A stretch of DNA of 64,000 nucleotides from Fimenecus sp045543095 (lineage in GTDB: Bacteria > Bacillota > Clostridia > Oscillospirales > Acutalibacteraceae). The DNA lies in NCBI GenBank assembly GCA_045543095.1, contig JAZQMC010000013.1, positions 37,415 to 101,414 on the forward strand, given 5' to 3'. The notes under the pieces are model-generated. The model was not told where the DNA came from and ran no database searches. It saw only the letters and a list, made by a program, of their open reading frames with translations. Each line of letters starts with the position of its first letter. The stretch's first letter is position 1. Shown piece after piece: positions 33,206 through 41,191 of the stretch. A program made the translations under genes and the position numbers.

Positions 33206-34714
33206 ATGAAAAAATATGTATTGGCATTAGACCAAGGAACAACAAGCTCACGTGCTATTCTTTTTGACAAAAAGGGTAATATCTGCTATAAGGCGCAACA
33301 CGAGTTCACACAGATTTATCCTCACACAGGTTGGGTTGAGCATAATCCTATGGAAATTCTCTTTTCACAGCTCCAATCTGTTATGGAAGTAATGGCACAA
33401 AGCAAGGCAACTGCCGAGGATATTTCAGCAATCGGCATTACAAATCAGCGTGAAACCACAATTGTATGGGATAAATCAACGGGTAAGCCTATTTACAACG
33501 CGATTGTATGGCAGTGCAGACGAACTGCCGATATGTGTGAAAAAATCAAGGCGGACGAGGAGCTTACACAGTACATAAAGGACCACACGGGTCTTGTGGT
33601 TGACGCTTATTTCTCTGCAACAAAAATTAAGTGGATTCTTGAAAATGTTGATGGTGCGAAAGAGTTGGCAGAGAAAGGTCAGCTTTTATTCGGCACGGTT
33701 GAAACATGGCTTATTTGGAATTTAACAGGCGGTGCAGTGCATATAACTGACTATTCAAATGCTTCCCGAACAATGCTTTTTGATGTTGATAAGCTTTGCT
33801 GGGACGAATACCTTTGCGAAAAACTCGGTATTCCTATGAATATGCTTCCCGAGGCAGTTCCGTCAAGTAAGATTTACGGCAAGGTCGGTAAGAATGTTAT
33901 GGGCATTGAGGATTTGGCAGGTGTGCCTATTTCGGGTGCTATCGGTGACCAGCCCGCAGCACTTTTCGGTCAAGGCTGTTTTGAGAGCGGTCAAGCAAAA
34001 AACACTTACGGCACAGGCTGTTTCCTCTTGATGAACACAGGCAGTAAGCGTGTTGAATCCAAAAACAATCTTGTTACAGGTGTTGCCTGGGGCATTGGTG
34101 ACGAGGTAACTTATGCGATTGAGGGCTCGGCTTTCAATGCGGGGTCAGTTATCAAATGGCTTCGTGACGATTTGCATCTTATCCCCTCTGCCCGCCGTTG
34201 TGATGAACTTGCAGAGAGTGTTCCGAATGCAAACGGTGTGTATTTTGTGCCCGCATTCACAGGTCTTGGTGCACCTTATTGGGATATGTATGCCCGTGGC
34301 ACTATTGTGGGTCTTACCCGCGGTGCTAATTCGGCTCATATCTGCCGTAGCGTGCTTGAAGCAATCGCTTATCAGATGACAGATTTGCTTGAGGCTATGA
34401 AGCAGGATTCTGAAATCCAACTTTCAGAACTTCGTGTTGACGGTGGTGCGTCTGTAAGTGATATTATGATGCAAATTCAGGCAGATATGATTAGAACAAA
34501 TGTTAACAGACCCAAAATGGTTGAAACAACTGCTATTGGTGCGGCTTATCTTGCAGGCCTTGCAACAGGTTTTTGGGAGAGCACCGACGAAATCGCAAAA
34601 ATCCGTCAGGTTGATAAGGTGTTTGAACCGAAAATGGATATGGAAAAACGTGAAAAGAGATACCGCGGATGGCTTCGTGCGGTTGAGCGTTCAAGAGATT
34701 GGGTTGAACATTAA
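33206..34714 (+). CDS. glpK: Glycerol kinase
   Basis: 502 residues, the standard length. FGGY-family kinase that makes glycerol-3-phosphate. Visible: YVLALDQGTTSSRAILF at 4-20, AIVWQCRRTADMC near 98, IGDQPAALFGQGCF near 245 with YGTGCF, and GLGAPYWDMYARG near 362. GAGGTG supports the ATG at 33206 over an in-frame TTG at 33191. No glpF or glpD is adjacent. Its stop overlaps the next start (TAATG). Confidence 0.96.
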   Translation: MKKYVLALDQGTTSSRAILFDKKGNICYKAQHEFTQIYPHTGWVEHNPMEILFSQLQSVMEVMAQSKATAEDISAIGITNQRETTIVWDKSTGKPIYNAIVWQCRRTADMCEKIKADEELTQYIKDHTGLVVDAYFSATKIKWILENVDGAKELAEKGQLLFGTVETWLIWNLTGGAVHITDYSNASRTMLFDVDKLCWDEYLCEKLGIPMNMLPEAVPSSKIYGKVGKNVMGIEDLAGVPISGAIGDQPAALFGQGCFESGQAKNTYGTGCFLLMNTGSKRVESKNNLVTGVAWGIGDEVTYAIEGSAFNAGSVIKWLRDDLHLIPSARRCDELAESVPNANGVYFVPAFTGLGAPYWDMYARGTIVGLTRGANSAHICRSVLEAIAYQMTDLLEAMKQDSEIQLSELRVDGGASVSDIMMQIQADMIRTNVNRPKMVETTAIGAAYLAGLATGFWESTDEIAKIRQVDKVFEPKMDMEKREKRYRGWLRAVERSRDWVEH

Positions 34715-34989
34715 TGGCAAAAATTCTGATGTTCCGCACGCCCGAAAAGTTGCTTGAGCATTTTTTCGAGCACGGTGAAGAAACGGCTTGTGAATCGGCG
34801 GAAGAATATCTTATAAAAGCAAATGCGGTTGTTGCAAACCCTAAAGCATTAACAAAACACGAAACGGACGAAGACGATAACGATAAAATTTATTATCTTT
34901 CGCAAACGGGTGAGATAGTTTTTGTGGGTTTAGAGGGTTACATAAAAACATATTTTATTGCCGATGATGAATATTTTGAAAGACAATAA
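34714..34989 (+). CDS. Small protein resembling a BECR-fold (Barnase-EndoU-ColicinE5/D-RelE-like) domain
   Basis: 91 residues. LLEHFFEHGEE, SAEEYLIKANAVVANP, DKIYYLSQTGEIVFVG and GYIKTYFIADDEYFERQ follow the pattern of domains found at the C-termini of clostridial phage head-morphogenesis and polymorphic-toxin proteins. Here it is stand-alone and translationally coupled to glpK (stop and start share one base). No immunity gene is obvious. The nuclease fold is inferred from motif memory only; it may be a non-toxic relative. Confidence 0.5.
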   Translation: MAKILMFRTPEKLLEHFFEHGEETACESAEEYLIKANAVVANPKALTKHETDEDDNDKIYYLSQTGEIVFVGLEGYIKTYFIADDEYFERQ

Positions 34990-34999
34990 TTATTTTAAT

Positions 35000-35067
35000 G
35001 TCATTCTGAGGAGTGTAACGACGAAGAATCTCAAAAAATAGAGATTCTTCGCTTCGCTCAGAATGAC
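35000..35067. repeat. GTCATTCTGAG palindrome, copy 4
   Basis: 68 bp with arms GTCATTCTGAG..GAAGAATCTC and GAGATTCTTCGC..CTCAGAATGAC, located 21 bases before the malic enzyme start. Confidence 0.9.
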
Positions 35068-35088
35068 AATTCTTAAGAGGCGAATACA

Positions 35089-36261
35089 ATGGACTACGCA
35101 AAAGAAAGTCTGAAACTCCATTATGAGTGGCAGGGCAAAATTGAAATTAAAACAAGGGCAAAGGCTAATGATAAAGAGTCTTTGTCGTTGGCGTATACCC
35201 CCGGTGTTGCCGAGCCGTGCCTTGAAATTCAGAAAGATATAAATAAATCTTATGAACTCACTCGCCGTTGGAATACGGTTGCGGTTGTTACTGACGGTAC
35301 AGCTGTTTTGGGACTTGGTGATATAGGCCCTGAAGCAGGTATGCCCGTTATGGAGGGTAAATGCGTGCTGTTTAAAGAATTCGGTGGTGTTGATGCAATT
35401 CCTCTTTGCGTAAGAAGTAAAAACGTTGATGAAATTGTTAATTGCATTTCTTTGCTTGCAGGGTCTTTCGGCGGAATAAATCTTGAAGATATTGCAGCTC
35501 CCCGTTGCTTTGAAATTGAGAAAAAGTTGAAAGAAAAATGCGATATACCCATTTTCCACGATGACCAACACGGTACTGCTGTTGTGGTTGGTGCGGCTGT
35601 TACAAACGCACTTCGTCTTGTTAATAAAAAAATTGAGGATTGCACGGTTGTATTCAGCGGTGCAGGTGCGGCAGGCATTGCCATTGCTAAACTTATTATA
35701 AAAATGGGTGCGGGCAATGTGATTATGTGTGACAAAATGGGAACTCTTTGCGTTGGCGAGGAGTGGATGAATTCTGCACAAGAAGAAATGGCAGAAATCA
35801 CAAATAAAAACAAATTAAAGGGTACACTTGCTGACGCAATGAAGGGAGCAGATATATTTATCGGTGTTTCTGCACCGAATATTGTTACCGAAGAAATGGT
35901 GAAATCAATGTCAGAAAATGCTATTGTTTTCCCCATGGCAAACCCTGTGCCCGAGATAATGCCCGACAAGGCTAAAAATGCGGGAGCAAAGGTTGTGGGT
36001 ACCGGCAGAAGCGATTATCCTAATCAGATTAACAATGTGCTCGCATTCCCCGGTATTTTCCGCGGTGCACTTGATTGCAGAGCAAGTGATATTAATGAAG
36101 AAATGAAGCTCGCCGCTGCAAAAGCGATTGCTTCGCTTGTATCCGACGACGAGCTTTGTGAAGATTATATATTGCCAAAAGCATTTGACGAAAGAGTGGG
36201 CATAACTGTTGCAAAAGCTGTTATTCAAGCAGCAAGAGAAACAGGAGTGTCAAGAATATAA
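35089..36261 (+). CDS. NAD(P)-dependent malic enzyme
   Basis: 390-residue short form without the phosphotransacetylase-like extension. It converts malate to pyruvate and CO2. Visible: SLAYTPGVAEPCLEI near 42 (with the catalytic Tyr), VTDGTAVLGLGDIGPEAGMP near 66, metal site FHDDQHGTA near 157, Rossmann motif FSGAGAAGIAIAKL near 187 and FPMANPVPEI near 280. AAGAGGCG lies before the start. Cofactor preference cannot be read with certainty. Confidence 0.95.
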   Translation: MDYAKESLKLHYEWQGKIEIKTRAKANDKESLSLAYTPGVAEPCLEIQKDINKSYELTRRWNTVAVVTDGTAVLGLGDIGPEAGMPVMEGKCVLFKEFGGVDAIPLCVRSKNVDEIVNCISLLAGSFGGINLEDIAAPRCFEIEKKLKEKCDIPIFHDDQHGTAVVVGAAVTNALRLVNKKIEDCTVVFSGAGAAGIAIAKLIIKMGAGNVIMCDKMGTLCVGEEWMNSAQEEMAEITNKNKLKGTLADAMKGADIFIGVSAPNIVTEEMVKSMSENAIVFPMANPVPEIMPDKAKNAGAKVVGTGRSDYPNQINNVLAFPGIFRGALDCRASDINEEMKLAAAKAIASLVSDDELCEDYILPKAFDERVGITVAKAVIQAARETGVSRI

Positions 36262-36273
36262 TAGCAGAAAATT

Positions 36274-36304
36274 AACGCCCCTCATTTGAGGGGTGTTAGT
36301 TTTA
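36274..36304 (+). terminator. Terminator of malic enzyme gene
   Basis: 10-bp stem AACGCCCCTC/GAGGGGTGTT with an ATTT loop, then TAGTTTTA. Confidence 0.8.
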
Positions 36305-36318
36305 TATGCTGTTTATAA

Positions 36319-36627
36319 TTACTTTTTCAAGCCTTTAGCAATAACAATCAGGCTGTCAAGCTGTTCGTCTGTTAAGCCTTTGACTGTATTTACTAATTCC
36401 TGTACTTTTGCGGGATTTTTATTTTCGGTAGCAAAGAATTCTTCGGGTGTTATTTTAAGATAGTCACAGATATAAAAGAATACCGTCATAGACGGGAAAT
36501 TCGCACCGTTTTCGACACCATTTATATAACTTTCGCATTGACCAATCGATAAACTCATTTCCCTTGCTGAAACACCTTTTATTTCACGCAGTTTAGCTAA
36601 TCTCAAGCTAAATTCTCTTTGCTCCAT
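36319..36627 (-). CDS. XRE-family transcriptional regulator
   Basis: 102 residues. A helix-turn-helix domain (about 6-60) with LAKLREIKGVSAREMSLSIG and SYINGVENGANFPSM is followed by a short helical tail (about 70-102) ending TDEQLDSLIVIAKGLKK. The start at 36627 follows GGCGGTG. It is transcribed away from a promoter whose spacer is a perfect inverted repeat, ATATCTA-N7-TAGATAT, and CAATTAGATATA also lies inverted just upstream of its own start (about 36645-36656). It therefore probably represses itself and the divergent RNA/ART-like unit. Confidence 0.85.
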   Translation of the reverse strand: MEQREFSLRLAKLREIKGVSAREMSLSIGQCESYINGVENGANFPSMTVFFYICDYLKITPEEFFATENKNPAKVQELVNTVKGLTDEQLDSLIVIAKGLKK

Positions 36628-36703
36628 ATTTTCACCGCCTTTTCTATATCTAATTGTACTATACACATCTTCTATTAGTATCTGTTTATACTATATTTTA
36701 TTC

Positions 36704-36732
36704 TTGACATATCTAGTTCAATTAGATATAAT
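36704..36732 (+). promoter_or_regulatory. Consensus promoter overlapped by a palindromic operator
   Basis: TTGACA (36704-36709), exactly 17 bases, TATAAT (36727-36732). The spacer holds ATATCTA-GTTCAAT-TAGATAT (36709-36729). The half-site CAATTAGATATA recurs upstream of the XRE gene, so this is a likely operator for that regulator. Confidence 0.8.
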
Positions 36733-36738
36733 TAATAC

Positions 36739-36922
36739 AACATCCATTTCAAATGGATTGCAAAGTAAATAAAATCCTTGTGGACTCTATTTAAGTAATG
36801 TTTTTTTCGACCGATTGTTCTTGCTGTTTGTATAAATAGCATTGAGCACTTGAAGGCGTTTTATAAAATAAGCAGAGTCAAGGATTTTTCGTCGGGAGCG
36901 GAAACGCTTTCGACGATTTTTG
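36739..36922 (+). ncRNA. Structured, independently terminated RNA of about 185 bases, family unknown
   Basis: Bounded by a consensus promoter and an intrinsic terminator, with no open frame of note. Seen in order: a hairpin ATCCAT/ATGGAT (36742-36758); a long closing stem AAAATCCTT (36771-36779) with AAGGATTTT (36880-36888), continued by GACTCT (36783-36788) with AGAGTC (36874-36879); a bubble with ATAAAA-rich 3' side; inner pairing TTTAAGT/ACTTGAA. A long closing stem with a central bubble is also the architecture of 6S RNA, but I cannot match its conserved bases. It could regulate the gene that follows. Confidence 0.5.
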
Positions 36923-36928
36923 CTTTTT
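36889..36928 (+). terminator. Terminator of the structured RNA
   Basis: 12-bp stem TCGTCGGGAGCG/CGCTTTCGACGA with a GAAA tetraloop and two G-U pairs, followed by TTTTTGCTTTTT. Confidence 0.85.
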
Positions 36929-37004
36929 ATAGCTCTTTGTAACAAAATCTCTTTATTTTTCGTTACAATAACGGCTTATTTTTGCTAAAAAAGGAGGAGT
37001 TTCT

Positions 37005-37703
37005 ATGGGTGCAATTTTGCCTTTAGAATTGTACGAATTCTTAAAAGGTAAAAATATAAAATACCTGTATTTTGCTACCACGGTAAAAAACGCTTGTTCA
37101 ATGATAAACGGTGGTACTCTTATGTCTAACAGAAAACTTAATTTTCAAAAAATTCCAATGAGTGAACCCAATAATTCAGATGTTGAAAAAAACGTATGTG
37201 TATGGAATAAATTACATTTTTATACTTGTGATTTGCACGGCTATTTTACACGGCAAAACAAAACCGGTCCTGTTTGCTTTGTGGTTAATATAGATTTTTT
37301 GTTGCAAGTACATAAAAATGACCTATCAATTTCAAAAAGAAATCCTCTGATTTGGAAAAAAGGACTTACAAAAAGTCAGATTTATTATTCTTCTGTTGAC
37401 GAGTTTAGCGAGAATTTTGACTCTTTTATAGAAAAAAGAAGTGCACATAAAAATATTATTTTGCTTCGTGATAAAAAGTCTTCAGTAGATTTAAATAAGT
37501 TTCTCGTAGAAATAATTATTGATAAACCAGCACAAAGGCATCTGCTTTTTACAAAAGCATTTAAGGCATTAAAAAATGCACTTGTAAATGCAAAACTGAC
37601 TGATATACCTCTAAAAGCAAGAGAGTGCAAAAACTTTTGTTTTTGTCAGGATAATTATAATGCTATGTCAACCAAAGAAATCGAAAAATTGTTTAATCCC
37701 TAA
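37005..37703 (+). CDS. Protein of unknown function with DarT-like (ADP-ribosyltransferase) features
   Basis: 232 residues, no signal peptide or membrane helix, AT-rich codon use unlike most neighbours. Several stretches line up in order with the DarT/DUF4433 pattern: YLYFATTVKNACSMINGGTL near residue 19 (DarT: Y-H-x-T-x-x-x-N-L-x-S-I-L-x-x-G-G-L), LHFYT near 68, VVNIDFLL near 91, LSISKRNPLI near 105 and LNKFLVEIII near 165 (DarT: Q-A-E-F-L-V). His and the catalytic Glu positions read Phe and Lys, so activity is doubtful. AAGGAGGAG gives a strong start. It lies behind the terminator of a structured RNA and opposite an XRE gene. Confidence 0.5.
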   Translation: MGAILPLELYEFLKGKNIKYLYFATTVKNACSMINGGTLMSNRKLNFQKIPMSEPNNSDVEKNVCVWNKLHFYTCDLHGYFTRQNKTGPVCFVVNIDFLLQVHKNDLSISKRNPLIWKKGLTKSQIYYSSVDEFSENFDSFIEKRSAHKNIILLRDKKSSVDLNKFLVEIIIDKPAQRHLLFTKAFKALKNALVNAKLTDIPLKARECKNFCFCQDNYNAMSTKEIEKLFNP

Positions 37704-37767
37704 TATGTTTGTATATGCAACAGCTAAAAAGTAATTAAGTATTACGGAAAATATGCCAAAAAAACTG

Positions 37768-37796
37768 TTGACAGTTGACTAATGTTATTGTATAAT
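37768..37796 (+). promoter_or_regulatory. Promoter of rpsU
   Basis: Perfect TTGACA, 17-base spacer and TATAAT, the strongest promoter in this region. Confidence 0.85.
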
Positions 37797-37832
37797 ACAC
37801 AATGTATCCCAATGTAAAGGGAGGGATTTTTA

Positions 37833-38009
37833 ATGAGTCAGGTAAAAGTTAAAGAAAACGAGTCCTTGGAAAGTGCTCTCAGAAGATTTAAGAGACAGAC
37901 TTCTCGTGACGGCGTAATTCAGGAAGTACGCAAAAGAGAGCATTATGAAAAGCCTTCTGTTAAGAGAAAGAAGAAGTCTGAGGCTGCCCGTAAGCGTAAG
38001 TTCAAATAA
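37833..38009 (+). CDS. rpsU: 30S ribosomal protein S21
   Basis: 58 residues, so easily missed by length cut-offs. ENESLESALRRFKRQ near the N-terminus and VRKREHYEKPSVKRKKK followed by an Arg/Lys-rich end are diagnostic of S21. GGGAGGG stands before the ATG. It has its own consensus promoter and terminator. Confidence 0.96.
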   Translation: MSQVKVKENESLESALRRFKRQTSRDGVIQEVRKREHYEKPSVKRKKKSEAARKRKFK

Positions 38010-38043
38010 TTAAACTTAGGCTTTTTTGGCGTATGAAAAAGTG

Positions 38044-38081
38044 AGTGGGCAATCCCCGTTGGGAATGCCCGCTATTTTTTT
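38044..38081 (+). terminator. Terminator of rpsU
   Basis: AGTGGGCA pairs with TGCCCGCT around an inner TCCC/GGGA stem; seven T follow. Confidence 0.85.
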
Positions 38082-38100
38082 AAAATTAAGGAGATTTTAT

Positions 38101-38622
38101 ATGAACTTGCCAATGCCAAAGTACCGCTTTAAATCGGTGCTTGATATAACGGTTGAGGATTTACATAAAATGGGAGCAAAAGCAGTTGCCCTCGATATTG
38201 ACAATACAATATGTAATGACGGCAAAGAAAACTGCATTGAGGGGCTCGAAGAATGGCTTGCAAAAGTGCAGAGTGCGGGATTTAAAATTATGATAATTTC
38301 AAATGCTGTGGGCAAGCGTCCCGTAAGAGTTGCTCAAAAATTAGGGCTTATGCATCTTTCGTTCGCTCGCAAGCCAAAGGCACATAAGCTGTTGGCGGGT
38401 GCAGAAATTATGGGTGTAAAAATCACCGAAATGGCAATGGTGGGCGACCAAATTTTTGCCGATGTTTTAGCCGCAAACCGTTGCGGTGCAATAGCGGTGC
38501 TTGTTGATGCGTTACAGGGTGAAACAAGATTTCCTTTGTTTTATGCTAATCGTCGTCGCAAAGAAAAACCTGTTTTAGCAGAATTTGAAAAATTACACGG
38601 ATATGGTGTTTATGATGAATAA
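38101..38622 (+). CDS. YqeG-family HAD phosphatase
   Basis: 173 residues. The HAD motif I DIDNTICND stands near residue 33, motif II ISNAVGK near 66 and MVGDQIFADVLAANR near 112 gives motif III/IV. Related to phosphatidylglycerophosphate phosphatases and B. subtilis YqeG; the true substrate is not certain. Start at 38101 behind AAGGAG. Its end overlaps the start of the Xaa-Pro peptidase gene. Confidence 0.85.
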   Translation: MNLPMPKYRFKSVLDITVEDLHKMGAKAVALDIDNTICNDGKENCIEGLEEWLAKVQSAGFKIMIISNAVGKRPVRVAQKLGLMHLSFARKPKAHKLLAGAEIMGVKITEMAMVGDQIFADVLAANRCGAIAVLVDALQGETRFPLFYANRRRKEKPVLAEFEKLHGYGVYDE

Positions 38623-39679
38623 TTTACAAAAACTTTTAAAAGAAAAGGGTAGCGATTACGCGGCTCTTATAATTTCACCCGAAAACAGAAAATATTTCAC
38701 AGGCTTTGACTCATCTGACGGTTTTTTGCTTGTATGCCCAAGTCGTGCGGTGTTTATTACTGACGGAAGATACATTGAAGCAGCCGAGAAACAAATTACG
38801 TCTTGCGAAGTTCAGTTGCTTGGCAAAACTTATCCGCAGATTTCGGAAATTCTTAATGAAATGGGTTGTAAGCATTTGCTTGTTGAGTCAACAAGAATGA
38901 CGGTTTCAACCTACAATTCCCTTAAAGGTGTTCTCAAAAAAATCACTATTGCAACCGATAATTCGCTTGATACTATGATTAACTCTTTGCGTGCGGTCAA
39001 GACCGAAAATGAGGTTGAGCAGATTGTTAAAGCACAGAGAATTGCTGAAGATGCTTTTTCTCATATTCTCGATTTTATCAAGGTCGGTGTTACCGAAAAG
39101 CAGGTAGCGTTAGAACTCGATTTTTATATGTTAAGCCACGGCGGTGAGGCACTTTCATTTGAAACTATTGTTGTCAGCGGTGCTAACACCTCAATGCCAC
39201 ACGGTGTACCAAGCGATAAAAAGATTGAAAACGGCGATTTTGTAACAATGGATTTCGGCACGGTTGTGGGCGGTTATCATAGCGATATGACCCGCACAAT
39301 CGCAGTAGGTTATGCAACCGATGAAATGAAAGAAGTTTATAACACCGTTCTCAATGCACAGAACAACTGCCTTGAAAAGCTTTGTGCGGGAATGTCCTGT
39401 AAAGATGGTGATGAGCTTACACGTTCTGTTATCAGAGATGCGGGCTATGGCGAATATTTTACTCACTCAACCGGTCACGGTGTAGGTGTTGAAATTCACG
39501 AATTCCCTAATCTTTCTCCGATTTCAGATGTGGACTTGTGTATGGGTAATGTTGTAACCGTTGAGCCTGGAATTTATATGCCGGGCAAATTTGGTGTGCG
39601 AATTGAAGATATGGCATTTATCACATCGGATGGTTGCAGAAATCTTACAAACGCACCAAAGGAATTGATTATCTTATAA
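38612..39679 (+). CDS. Xaa-Pro aminopeptidase (M24 family)
   Basis: 355 residues. N-terminal creatinase-like domain (about 1-125), then the pita-bread catalytic domain. The five metal ligands are visible: Asp in MDFGT and HSDMTRTI near 213-225, His in HSTGHGVGVEIHE near 288, Glu in VEPGIYMPG near 319 and Glu in VRIED near 333. Removes N-terminal residues before proline. The start is ATG 38612 or ATG 38615, both inside the end of yqeG and without a clear ribosome binding site, so translational coupling is likely. Confidence 0.92.
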   Translation: MMNNLQKLLKEKGSDYAALIISPENRKYFTGFDSSDGFLLVCPSRAVFITDGRYIEAAEKQITSCEVQLLGKTYPQISEILNEMGCKHLLVESTRMTVSTYNSLKGVLKKITIATDNSLDTMINSLRAVKTENEVEQIVKAQRIAEDAFSHILDFIKVGVTEKQVALELDFYMLSHGGEALSFETIVVSGANTSMPHGVPSDKKIENGDFVTMDFGTVVGGYHSDMTRTIAVGYATDEMKEVYNTVLNAQNNCLEKLCAGMSCKDGDELTRSVIRDAGYGEYFTHSTGHGVGVEIHEFPNLSPISDVDLCMGNVVTVEPGIYMPGKFGVRIEDMAFITSDGCRNLTNAPKELIIL

Positions 39680-39932
39680 ATATTGCAGTTATTACTGCAC
39701 CAATCCCAGCCGATGCCATCATTTCAGCAAGAAAAAAGGCTCGGCTTTTGATTTTTTGCTTGCGGGTTTTTGGAACAGAGGCAGAATTGCGAATGCTTTT
39801 TAGGGCACTTCCCTTTAATTTACTCTCTTTTTCTGCACTGTATTCGGGTCGTACAAAAAACAGGGCTTTTTCAAAATATTCGCACCCTGTTTCATGAATT
39901 TCAAGAACCTGACGATTAACACCTTTAACCAT
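39669..39932 (-). CDS. Small conserved protein with C-terminal membrane segment
   Basis: 87 residues: MVKGVNRQVLEIHETGCEYF at the start, a Lys/Arg-rich middle, and a hydrophobic C-terminal helix (about 68-86). The N-terminal pattern V-K-G-V-N-R-Q-V-x-E-I is familiar from small hypothetical proteins of Ruminococcaceae, without known function. GAGGAAA precedes the ATG. It converges on the Xaa-Pro peptidase gene and overlaps its end by 11 bases. Confidence 0.65.
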   Translation of the reverse strand: MVKGVNRQVLEIHETGCEYFEKALFFVRPEYSAEKESKLKGSALKSIRNSASVPKTRKQKIKSRAFFLAEMMASAGIGAVITAIFIR

Positions 39933-40359
39933 TTTAATTTCCTCACGATTTTATTTTTATTCATTGTTATTTTAGGTGTTTTTGGTTAGTTTTATACTAT
40001 CGCTTTTGTACGGATTTACAAGAAAAATTTGTCAATATGGGATTTTTACCAAAAATTATTACAATAAAAAATATACAGTTTGTATAATTAACTTTTCAAC
40101 GAAATTGTTGAAAACTCTGTTGAAAATGTTTATAACTCCCGCTAAAATCAAAGGATTTTAACCATTTTTTGCACTTTTCGACAGTGTTTGAAAAACTTTG
40201 TTAAAAACATATCAAATACAATTTGTTATAAAGTCTTTACATTTTATACATTTTGGAACATTCTATACTTTAAAATTATCTAAAATTTTTGTGCATTTTG
40301 TCATTAGTGTTTTTAGATAGAAATTTAAAAAATTTTTGGCTATTCTGCGAGGTGATTTT
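39933..40359. other. AT-rich gene-free region
   Basis: 427 bases without a credible gene. It holds the perfect inverted repeat TTTTCAAC-N6-GTTGAAAA (40093-40114), a further GTTGAAAA just after it, and several TTATAA/TTTACA tracts. There are no clear DnaA boxes (TTATCCACA), so an origin is not supported. Promoters for the genes on both sides probably lie here. Confidence 0.5.
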
Positions 40360-41160
40360 TTGAAAAACACATTTGAAATAACCTGCCCCCGCGTTTTTGA
40401 TTTAGGCCTTTGTCTTGACTGCGGTCAAGCGTTCCGTTGGACAGAAAAAGACGGAAAATGGCAGGGGGTGGCTTACGGCAAAGCACTCACGGTTCAGCAA
40501 ATTGAAAATAAATTGATTTTTGATTGCACTCAAGAAGACTTTGAAGAAATTTGGAAAAACTATTTTGATTTTGATTGTGATTATGAGAAAATTACCGCAT
40601 CTTATGATGACAAATATCTACAAACTGCCGTGAATGAATATTCGGGCATCAGAATACTTCGTCAGGAGCCTTGGGAGGCTCTTTGCTCCTTTATAATTTC
40701 ACAAAACAATAATATTCCCCGAATAAAAGGCATTGTCCATAGACTTTGTGATACCTTTGGCGAGGGTGATGAGGGTGAAAAGAGTTTTCCCTCAGCCGAG
40801 AAACTCGCAAAGCTTACCGTACAAGATTTAGCACCCTTGCGTGCGGGGTTCAGAGCGAAATATATAATCGACGCGGCACAAAAGGTGGCAAGCGGTGAGG
40901 TTGATTTTAATAAAATCCACGAAAATCCTATTGAATTTGGCAGAGAAGAATTGCAGAAAATTAAAGGTGTTGGTGCAAAGGTTGCCGAGTGCACTCTGCT
41001 TTACGGCTTTCATAAGTTAGAGGCTTTTCCTGTTGATGTGTGGGTAAAACGCATAATGGCAGAAATGTACCCCGACGGATTACCCGAATGCACAAAGGGG
41101 ACGGAGGGTATTGCTCAGCAATATCTTTTCCATTGGCGAAGAATGCAAGATAAACCTTGA
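40360..41160 (+). CDS. ogg: 8-oxoguanine DNA glycosylase (OGG1-like)
   Basis: 266 residues starting with TTG at 40360, nine bases behind GAGGTG. N-terminal domain with LDCGQAFRW (about 19-27), then the HhH-GPD core: ISQNNNIPRIKGIVHRLC near 112 and LQKIKGVGAKVAECTLLYGF with FPVDVWVKR near 197-230, giving the catalytic Lys (GVGAK) and Asp (PVD). Removes 8-oxoG from DNA. Organisation matches the OGG1 branch, not MutM. Confidence 0.93.
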   Translation: MKNTFEITCPRVFDLGLCLDCGQAFRWTEKDGKWQGVAYGKALTVQQIENKLIFDCTQEDFEEIWKNYFDFDCDYEKITASYDDKYLQTAVNEYSGIRILRQEPWEALCSFIISQNNNIPRIKGIVHRLCDTFGEGDEGEKSFPSAEKLAKLTVQDLAPLRAGFRAKYIIDAAQKVASGEVDFNKIHENPIEFGREELQKIKGVGAKVAECTLLYGFHKLEAFPVDVWVKRIMAEMYPDGLPECTKGTEGIAQQYLFHWRRMQDKP

Positions 41161-41185
41161 CAATACCGCTTCTTTATGCTATTAT
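41157..41185 (+). promoter_or_regulatory. Consensus promoter overlapping the ogg stop codon
   Basis: TTGACA (41157-41162), 17-base spacer, TATTAT (41180-41185). Nothing on the plus strand downstream encodes a protein before the terminator at 41245. Confidence 0.75.
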
Positions 41186-41191
41186 TAGCAA

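Noticed and set aside
34990..35969. Long minus-strand open frames (263 and 239 codons) opposite the malic enzyme gene
   Set aside because: Composition is low-complexity Ser/Thr/Ile or Asn/Cys-rich, no family motif, and the plus strand encodes a complete malic enzyme.
36739..36922. Firm assignment of the structured RNA as 6S RNA
   Set aside because: The overall shape fits, but I could not identify the conserved bubble sequences, so it is left as unknown.
39976..40161. 61-codon plus-strand frame in the AT-rich gap
   Set aside because: No ribosome binding site and only composition-driven hydrophobic and Lys residues.
39933..40359. Possible replication origin
   Set aside because: AT-rich with inverted repeats, but no cluster of TTATCCACA boxes and no dnaA or dnaN nearby.
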